Positions 16,748 to 23,099 of a stretch of DNA of 23,099 bases are shown here, in pieces. The position numbers and the translations under genes are program-made. A model generated the notes under the pieces. That model did no database searches and was not told the DNA's origin. It saw only the letters and a program-made list of their open reading frames with translations. The stretch comes from JAIBBG01 sp043748015 (GTDB taxonomy: Bacteria > Bacteroidota > Bacteroidia > Flavobacteriales_D > Sanyastnellaceae), in contig JAYTOA010000051.1 of NCBI GenBank assembly GCA_043748015.1, positions 1 to 23,099 on the forward strand. Reading direction: 5' to 3'. Position 1 is the first letter of the stretch. The number at the start of each line of letters is the position of its first letter.

Positions 16748-16777
16748 GATATTGAAATCCCCTTTCAAAAAGGTGCG

Positions 16778-16811
16778 CGAAGATAAAAAGGAGTGAGGGA
16801 TAAAAAATCAA
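16778..16811 (-). promoter_or_regulatory. ileS: Possible ileS operon promoter
   Basis: On the minus strand TATCTTCG (16785-16778) matches the -7 element TAnnTTTG at all but one position, and a TTG lies 23 bases upstream (16811-16809), somewhat farther than ideal. The predicted leader would be about 25 bases. The 269-base gap between the two divergent start codons must also hold the promoter of the giant gene, for which I find no clear match. Confidence 0.35.
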
Positions 16812-17016
16812 CGGCGACGGGAATGATGTCCTCATTTAATTTTTATGAAAAGGTAACCTTAATCAACATGAATACGATACAAGCACTTGAAAGCATCTAT
16901 CTAACCTGGCTTTAAAGAAAATTACTGGCAACCAATTGCACACTTAACGCGCTGAAAAACAAATGTTTCAAGCGTGGCTGAGAGGAATATAGGCGAATAT
17001 TTTTTTTAAAATCATT

Positions 17017-20000
17017 ATGCGTAAGCGAATGTTGAACTCTACAATCAAATCACTATCGGGCATAGTCCGCAACCTCATTGCGGTACTTACAATTTTCCTG
17101 CTACAATCGAACACTACACAGGCACAATGCGTAGGTGGAATCACCGTAAACGAAACCGCAACAAATGCGGTGATGTCCAATCTGATTCAGGGCAATGGTG
17201 TAACCATTACCAATTTTACGGTGAACCAAGGACTCGACCGACAGGTATCCTCATTTACGAATGTACTTGGTGGAAATAATCCGTTGACGCTCACACAAGG
17301 TGTTCTTCTCTCAACGGGACGAGGCAATACTGCTATTGGCCCGAACAACACCAGCAGCGCATCTACCAACAACAGTATTACGTTCAATGATCCTGACCTA
17401 TTGCTTTTGGGACCACTTGCAAACAGAGACGTGGTGATCGTAGAATTTGACGTGGTACCAAAGACGGATACCATGCAATTGACTTTTCAGTGGGGATCGG
17501 AAGAATACCTTGAATACACCTGCAGTAATTTCAATGACGTATTTGGATTCTTAGTAAGTGGTCCGGGAATCACTGGTCCATTTTCCAATGGTGCGGCGAA
17601 TTTTGCAAAACTTCCGGATAATACTCCGGTTTCAATAGGAACGGTGAATCAGGGAGTAGCCGGTCAATTTGGAAACCCGGTGAATTGCGCAAGTTTTGCA
17701 AACACAGCATTTTTCGTTGACAATACCGGTAACCCTTGTTTGCAAGCAGATGGAATTACGACCGGACTATTTGTAAAGGGAATAGTTGTTCCCTGTGCAA
17801 CTTACCACGTGAAATGCGTACTTGCAGATGCCGGCGATAACGTATATGACTCATGGGTTTGGCTGGGAGGCTTTTCCGCTTTAGGCCAGGCAGTAAATAT
17901 TTCGTCCGTAAATCCCAGTCAACTATTAACTGAGGGTTGTAACAGCGTTCAGTATCGTGCACGCCGTGCGGGAGATCTGAGTGTTCCTCTAACTGTAAAT
18001 CTGGTGCACAGCGGCACCGCAATCAATGGAGTAGATTATACTGGAGCACCAGGGACAATCGCTTTTGCGGCCGGTGTTCAGGATGTATTTTTCACGGTTA
18101 CACCGACACTTGATGGAATCGCTGAAGGCATAGAAACACTTAATATTACAGCTAACTGGAATGTCTGTGCACAGCCATTTACTGCTGTATTCAATCTAAC
18201 GATAAGGGATTCACAGGTCACGATAACATGTCCTTCGAATGTGGTAGTGAATCCGGGATGTTCACAGGTAGTTAATTTTCCTACACCAACCGCTGCTGAT
18301 GCATGTGGACCATGTCCTGCGCCGACAGCCATTGCAGGTTATACATTGCTTGGAACAACCGATGGTCATACTTACTTCAAAGCCAATTCTACCACCAACT
18401 GGTCTGCAGCGAATGTGAATGCAATCGCAGTAGGTGCCCACCTTGTAACAATCAACAGTGCTGCAGAACAAGCCTGGCTTGTAGCCAATGGTGCGGGAGC
18501 AGGTTGGCTGGGATATACCGACCAATCCACTGAAGGTACGTGGCTTTGGGTAACAGGAGAAAACTCTACCTATAGTAACTGGGCCCCAGGTCAGCCGGAC
18601 AATTCCGGTGGTGCAGAAAACTGGGCATTGTTGAACAATGTCTGGAGCGATCGACCAGCGAATTCTTTATCATGGGGAATTATCGAATTCGAATGCACGC
18701 TCACACAAACAGGTGGTCCAGCCAGTGGCAGTGTTTTTCCGGTAGGATCAACAACGATTTCCTATCAAGCATCGAATGGGCAATCGACAGCGAACTGCTC
18801 ATTCAACGTCGTAATAGTTGATGCTACCAACCCGACAATTTCATGTCCGGCGAATATAACTACGACAGTAGCAGCGGGCACTTGCGCCAAAAGTGTTGTT
18901 ACAATTAATCCAACCACAAACGATAATTGTGGAGTGACTCGATTAACATGGGCATTGACCGGAGCAACTGTTGCTTCATCGCCTGCAACAGGTATCAACT
19001 ATGTCGGGACAAACACCTTTAATGGCGGAGTTACAACAGTGACTTACACAGTAGCAGATGCAACAGGCAATACTGCGACATGTTCATTCACGGTAACCAT
19101 AACTGATAATATTATACCGACCATTTCCTGTCCAACTAACATCAGTGCCAACGTTGGAGTAGGTACGTGTAACGCATCGGTTGTTACACCAAATCCAACG
19201 ACAGCAGACAATTGCGCAGTAACAAGATTGACATGGGCATTGACAGGAGCAACAACAGCTACGTCGGCAGCGACCGGTATTAACAATGTTGGAACAAGAA
19301 CATTCAATCTTGGAGTAACAACCGTTACTTACACAGTAGCGGATGCAGCGAACAACACCGCCACATGTTCATACACCGTAACAGTGATAGACAATATAGC
19401 ACCAACGATCACATGTCCTGGTAATCTTTCTGCCAACGTTTCAGGAACGAGTTGTTCACGATCCGTTGCAAGTTCAAATCCAACGACTGCTGACAATTGC
19501 ACGGTAACAGCTTTGACATGGGCATTGACAGGAGCAACGACAGGCACATCACCGGCAACGGGCATGAACAATGTTGGAACGCGCAGTTATAATGCAGGAG
19601 TGACGACTGTTACATATACAATATATGATGCCGCCGGCAATACGTCTACATGCTCATATACAATCACTGTTAATGACATTCTATTGCCGACAATAACATG
19701 TCCAGCGAATATTACAGCGAATACAACGTCCGGATTATGTGGTCGCTCGCAAGCAGTGACAAATCCAACTACTGCGGATAATTGTGGTGTTACCATTTTG
19801 ACCTGGAGTATGTCGGGAGCAACAACAACATCATCACCAGCAACAGGTGTCAATTATGTGGGAACACAAGTATTCAACGTTGGAGTAACAACCATCACAT
19901 ATATAGTTGGTGATGCCGCCGGTAATACTGCAACATGCTCATCTACGGTAACTATCAACGACAACATTTCACCGACGATAACTTGTCCTGCAAATGCATC

Positions 20001-23000
20001 AGCAACAACATCATCGGGGACATGCACAGCATCCTTTGCGACAACAAATCCGACGACCGGAGACAATTGCGCAATGACACAATTGACATGGGCAATGACC
20101 GGAGCTACAGTTGCATCATCACCCGCAACCGGAATTAATTACGTAGGTACACAAATTTTCAATATCGGAACGACAACAGTTACCTATACCGTACGTGACG
20201 CTGCCAATCTGAGTGCGACATGTGCATTTACAGTAACCGTAACGGACAATATCAATCCAACGCTTACATGTCCGGCGAATATTACTGCAACAGCCATTGC
20301 AGGCACATGTGCAGGATCTGTAGTAACACCAAACGCAACAACAGCAGACAATTGTGGAGTAACGAGATTGACATGGGCGCTCACCGGTGCAACGGTTGCA
20401 GCATCTGCAGCAACAGGCATCAACAATGTTGGCACCCGTTCATTCAATGTTGGAGTAACCACGGTAACATATACAGTAAGTGATGCGGCGCTGAATTCTG
20501 CGACGTGTTCTTATACAGTAACAGTGACTGAAGGCGTGAATCCAACTATCACTTGTCCTGCGAATATTACCAACACGGTCACGGCAGGTTTATGCGGTCG
20601 GTCAGTAGCAACTACAAATCCGACTACAGCAGACAACTGTGGCGTCACTAGATTGACGTGGATAATGACCGGAGCGACGACAGGAAGTTCTGCTGCAACA
20701 GGCATCAACAACGTAGGAACCGCAGTTTTCAATGCAGGAATTACAACCGTGACATATACTGTTTCGGATTTTTCCGGAAACACGGCAACATGTTCGTTCA
20801 CCGTAACGATCAACGACAATATCAACCCAACAATAAGTTGCCCTGCGAGCACTTCAATTTCAGTTGGAGCAGGAACATGCACAGGATCGACTGCCACAGT
20901 TGATCCAACGTTTGCAGACAATTGCTCAGTAACAAGTCTTACATGGACAATGAGTGGAGCTACCACCGGTTCATCGCCTGTGACAGGCATCAACTATGTT
21001 GGCACACAATCTTTCAATCTAGGAATTACAACTATTACCTATACCGCATCAGATGCTGCATTAAACTCTGCGAATTGCAGTTTTACAGTAACAGTAACAG
21101 ACGGAATAAATCCAACCATTACATGCCCGTCGAATATTACTGCTAATACTATAGCTGCTTCATGTTCCGCATCTGTGGTGAATCCAGATCCAGTTACGAG
21201 TGATAATTGTTCAGTCACCAGATTGACATGGGCGATGACCGGAGCAACGATTGCTTCATCACCGGCGATAGGAATCAACAATGTAGGAACGCAAAACTTC
21301 AACGCAGGAATTACCACTGTAACATACACAGTTGCGGATGCTGCGAACAACACAGCGACATGTTCTTATACAGTAACAGTCACGGACAACGTAGTTCCAA
21401 CAATTACATGTCCGGCAAACATGACTGCCAATGTCGCTGCAGGTACATGCACAGCATCTGTTGTAACACCGAATGCAACAACAGCAGACAACTGTTCAGT
21501 GAGCACATTGACGTGGGCACTTACCGGATCAACAACAGCGAATTCCGCTGCTACCGGAATAAATAATATTGGCACGAGAACATTCAACCTTGGTACAACG
21601 ACAGCTACATATGTAGTAACAGATGCATCAGGAAATACATCAACGTGCACATTCACGGTGACAGTAACTGACACCATTGCACCTTCAATAACATGCCCGG
21701 GAAATCTTTCGGGCAATGTTACTGCCGGTACTTGTATCAGATCACTTGCATCGGTGAATCCGACTTATTCGGACAACTGCTCCGTTTCCACGTTGACGTT
21801 TGCAATGACGGGAGCAACAACATTAACTTCACCTGCAACAGGCATCAACAATGTTGGCACACAGATTTATAACATGGGTACAACAACAGTTACTTACACA
21901 GTAACAGATGCAAGTGGCAATGCCTCCACTTGTTCTTTCAATGTTGTGATTTCAGATTTGATCAACCCAACGATTAGCTGTCCATCCAATATCGTAGTTA
22001 CTGTAGCTGCAGGACTTTGCACGGCGTCAGTAACGCCAGCAAATCCGACAACAGCAGACAACTGTGGAGTTGCGAGACTTACATGGACAATGTCGGGAGT
22101 AACTACCGGATCATCTCCGGCAATGGGAATCAACTATGTAGGAGCTCAAACATTCAACACCGGAACAACGACCATAACTTATGTTGTAGCAGATGCTTCG
22201 AATAACACTTCAACTTGCAGTTTCGTTGTAATCGTAAATGACAACATTCCACCGACACTTTCATGTCCGGCGAATATCACTTCCAACACAGGAGCAGGGT
22301 GCACATCATCAGTAGTTACACCAAATCCGACATTCTCTGACAACTGTAATGTCACAAGACTCACTTGGACAATAACCGGTGCAACAACTGCAAATTCACC
22401 AGCGGTTGGATTCAACTATGTTGGAACGAGAACATTCAACTTAGGAGTTTCGACCGTAAGTTATACAGCCTTCGACGTTTCAGGAAATACAACAATTTGC
22501 ACTTACACAGTGACAATAGTTGACGCAATCAATCCAAACATCACATGCCCTGCGAATATTACAGCGAACACTGCAGCAGGAACTTGCACAGCATCAGTAG
22601 CAACTCCAAACGCAGTAACTTCAGACAATTGTTCAGTTAGCACTTTGACATGGGCACTTTCAGGAGCAACCACAGCATCATCGCCAGCTACAGGAATCAA
22701 CAATGTTGGCACCAGAACATTCAACCTTGGAACAACAACAGTTACATATGTTGTATCGGACGCTACAGGAAATACAAATACTTGCTCCTTCACAGTAATT
22801 GTATCTGACAATATCGTTCCGACAATTATTTGTCCTGCGAATACGTCGGCGAATGTTGCAGCAGGAACTTGCGCCTCTTCCGTAGCAACGTCGAATCCAA
22901 CAACTTCAGATAATTGTTCAGTAGCAAGATTGACGTGGGCATTGACAGGGGCGACAACATCTTCGTCACCTGCAACGGGAATCAACTTTGTAGGAACAAC

Positions 23001-23099
23001 AACATTCAACCTTGGAACAACAACAGTAACTTATGTTGTAGCAGATGCTGCAGGAAATACAGCGACGTGTTCATTCACGGTGATAGTATCGGACAACAT
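17017..23099 (+). CDS. Giant secreted protein: choice-of-anchor L, Calx-beta-like, C-type lectin, HYR repeats (partial, 3' end outside window)
   Basis: I checked the frame codon by codon: it is open from the ATG at 17017 to the right edge, 2027 whole codons without a stop. A signal peptide covers about 1-36 (hydrophobic 20-29, cleavage near TQA). Residues of about 39-292 match choice-of-anchor L, with VIVEFDVVP, WGSEEYLEYTCSNFNDVFGF and a closing WVWLGGFSA. About 295-398 is Calx-beta-like (AINGVDYTGAPGTIAF, then GIAEGIETLNI). A HYR half starts at 401 and a C-type lectin domain spans about 442-562 (GWLGYTDQ, GQPDN, WSD). The second HYR half runs to 604. Fifteen HYR units of 95 residues then run to the edge. 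The T9SS sorting domain expected at the C-terminus is not in the window. It is probably a surface adhesin, possibly Ca-dependent; the ligand is unknown. An alternative start is Met5. No operon partner is visible. Confidence 0.9.
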   Translation, partial: MRKRMLNSTIKSLSGIVRNLIAVLTIFLLQSNTTQAQCVGGITVNETATNAVMSNLIQGNGVTITNFTVNQGLDRQVSSFTNVLGGNNPLTLTQGVLLSTGRGNTAIGPNNTSSASTNNSITFNDPDLLLLGPLANRDVVIVEFDVVPKTDTMQLTFQWGSEEYLEYTCSNFNDVFGFLVSGPGITGPFSNGAANFAKLPDNTPVSIGTVNQGVAGQFGNPVNCASFANTAFFVDNTGNPCLQADGITTGLFVKGIVVPCATYHVKCVLADAGDNVYDSWVWLGGFSALGQAVNISSVNPSQLLTEGCNSVQYRARRAGDLSVPLTVNLVHSGTAINGVDYTGAPGTIAFAAGVQDVFFTVTPTLDGIAEGIETLNITANWNVCAQPFTAVFNLTIRDSQVTITCPSNVVVNPGCSQVVNFPTPTAADACGPCPAPTAIAGYTLLGTTDGHTYFKANSTTNWSAANVNAIAVGAHLVTINSAAEQAWLVANGAGAGWLGYTDQSTEGTWLWVTGENSTYSNWAPGQPDNSGGAENWALLNNVWSDRPANSLSWGIIEFECTLTQTGGPASGSVFPVGSTTISYQASNGQSTANCSFNVVIVDATNPTISCPANITTTVAAGTCAKSVVTINPTTNDNCGVTRLTWALTGATVASSPATGINYVGTNTFNGGVTTVTYTVADATGNTATCSFTVTITDNIIPTISCPTNISANVGVGTCNASVVTPNPTTADNCAVTRLTWALTGATTATSAATGINNVGTRTFNLGVTTVTYTVADAANNTATCSYTVTVIDNIAPTITCPGNLSANVSGTSCSRSVASSNPTTADNCTVTALTWALTGATTGTSPATGMNNVGTRSYNAGVTTVTYTIYDAAGNTSTCSYTITVNDILLPTITCPANITANTTSGLCGRSQAVTNPTTADNCGVTILTWSMSGATTTSSPATGVNYVGTQVFNVGVTTITYIVGDAAGNTATCSSTVTINDNISPTITCPANASATTSSGTCTASFATTNPTTGDNCAMTQLTWAMTGATVASSPATGINYVGTQIFNIGTTTVTYTVRDAANLSATCAFTVTVTDNINPTLTCPANITATAIAGTCAGSVVTPNATTADNCGVTRLTWALTGATVAASAATGINNVGTRSFNVGVTTVTYTVSDAALNSATCSYTVTVTEGVNPTITCPANITNTVTAGLCGRSVATTNPTTADNCGVTRLTWIMTGATTGSSAATGINNVGTAVFNAGITTVTYTVSDFSGNTATCSFTVTINDNINPTISCPASTSISVGAGTCTGSTATVDPTFADNCSVTSLTWTMSGATTGSSPVTGINYVGTQSFNLGITTITYTASDAALNSANCSFTVTVTDGINPTITCPSNITANTIAASCSASVVNPDPVTSDNCSVTRLTWAMTGATIASSPAIGINNVGTQNFNAGITTVTYTVADAANNTATCSYTVTVTDNVVPTITCPANMTANVAAGTCTASVVTPNATTADNCSVSTLTWALTGSTTANSAATGINNIGTRTFNLGTTTATYVVTDASGNTSTCTFTVTVTDTIAPSITCPGNLSGNVTAGTCIRSLASVNPTYSDNCSVSTLTFAMTGATTLTSPATGINNVGTQIYNMGTTTVTYTVTDASGNASTCSFNVVISDLINPTISCPSNIVVTVAAGLCTASVTPANPTTADNCGVARLTWTMSGVTTGSSPAMGINYVGAQTFNTGTTTITYVVADASNNTSTCSFVVIVNDNIPPTLSCPANITSNTGAGCTSSVVTPNPTFSDNCNVTRLTWTITGATTANSPAVGFNYVGTRTFNLGVSTVSYTAFDVSGNTTICTYTVTIVDAINPNITCPANITANTAAGTCTASVATPNAVTSDNCSVSTLTWALSGATTASSPATGINNVGTRTFNLGTTTVTYVVSDATGNTNTCSFTVIVSDNIVPTIICPANTSANVAAGTCASSVATSNPTTSDNCSVARLTWALTGATTSSSPATGINFVGTTTFNLGTTTVTYVVADAAGNTATCSFTVIVSDN
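18832..23099 (+). repeat. Array of 15 HYR-type units at 285-bp period inside the giant gene
   Basis: The first cysteine codon of each unit (in the CPxN motif) falls at 18844, 19129, 19414, 19699, 19984, 20269, 20554, 20839, 21124, 21409, 21694, 21979, 22264, 22546 and 22831. Thirteen of fourteen spacings are exactly 285 bases and one is 282, from loss of one codon after GAG at about 22297. The last unit is cut by the window edge. Each unit has four cysteines (CPxN, a G-T-C type turn, DNC and T-C before the final strand), a Trp in LTW (Phe in the unit at 21694), and the strings ATGIN(N/Y)VGT and TYTVxDA. The units have diverged in codons and residues, so this is an old array held in register. 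Confidence 0.95.

Noticed and set aside
16748..16768. TTG start for ileS adding seven residues
   Set aside because: An ATG at 16747 gives the normal IleRS beginning; the extension shows no conservation signal I can recognise.
17118..17133. Lipoprotein signal at Cys38 of the giant protein
   Set aside because: The residues before the cysteine (TTQAQ) do not form a lipobox; ordinary signal peptidase cleavage after Ala36 fits better.
18765..23009. Many minus-strand open frames of 70-170 codons with a recurrent Val/Ala-rich sequence
   Set aside because: They are antisense shadows of the HYR array. The period is a multiple of three, so the same antisense frame recurs in each unit, and none has independent gene features.
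18844..23099. CRISPR-like or satellite array
   Set aside because: The units are in-frame protein repeats with conserved cysteines and diverged codons, with no spacers.
1..23099. Phage defence, toxin-antitoxin, biosynthetic cluster or mobile element
   Set aside because: No recombinase, transposase, nuclease, methylase, toxin or cluster-type enzyme was recognised in any gene; apart from the giant protein and the repeats the genes are housekeeping.

Overview
The window reads as a piece of a Bacteroidota chromosome. The gene order pdxJ - hydrolase / CBS protein - nadK - DUF6089 protein - uppS - bamA - ompH - ompH - murI is typical of that phylum. Possible -33/-7 promoters fit its TTTG-N19-TAnnTTTG form, several genes use GTG or TTG starts, and the last gene carries choice-of-anchor L and HYR domains common in gliding or T9SS-using Bacteroidota. 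I cannot name a genus. I see no rRNA, tRNA, CRISPR array, transposase or phage gene.

Layout. (1) 1-398: gene-free, with a dense cluster of inverted TGCGACAAAAT repeats at the left edge and a second hairpin downstream of the first operon. (2) 399-1879, minus strand: pdxJ (vitamin B6 synthesis) and an alpha/beta hydrolase, overlapping by ATGA. (3) 2190-4922, plus strand: a CBS/ACT-like protein, nadK and a DUF6089 secreted protein. (4) 4923-5287: a terminator, then a good promoter. (5) 5288-10081, plus strand: an envelope operon of uppS (lipid carrier), bamA (outer-membrane protein assembly) and two ompH/skp-like periplasmic chaperones, closed by a strong terminator. (6) 10082-10553: repeats of two kinds, then the murI promoter. 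(7) 10554-11372: murI (D-glutamate for peptidoglycan). (8) 11416-16747, minus strand: ileS, a DksA/TraR-like protein with a histone-H1-like basic arm, and lspA. (9) 17017 to the right edge: a giant secreted protein, open at the 3' end.

Genes 3-8 form a housekeeping block for cell-envelope building and cofactor supply: UppS and MurI feed peptidoglycan synthesis, BamA and OmpH build the outer membrane, and LspA matures lipoproteins. The accessory part is the giant protein. It has a signal peptide, a choice-of-anchor L domain, a Calx-beta-like segment, and a HYR domain apparently interrupted by a C-type lectin domain. These are followed by 15 HYR-like units at an almost invariant 95-residue period.

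The points most worth a second look are four. The isoleucyl-tRNA synthetase has GIHH where class I enzymes have HxGH; this swap is known from a subset of IleRS2 enzymes linked to extreme mupirocin resistance. The lectin domain seems inserted in a HYR domain at the head of a rigid, lysine-free array. The DksA-like protein is fused to a KAP-rich arm. The left edge holds a perfect 23-bp inverted repeat.
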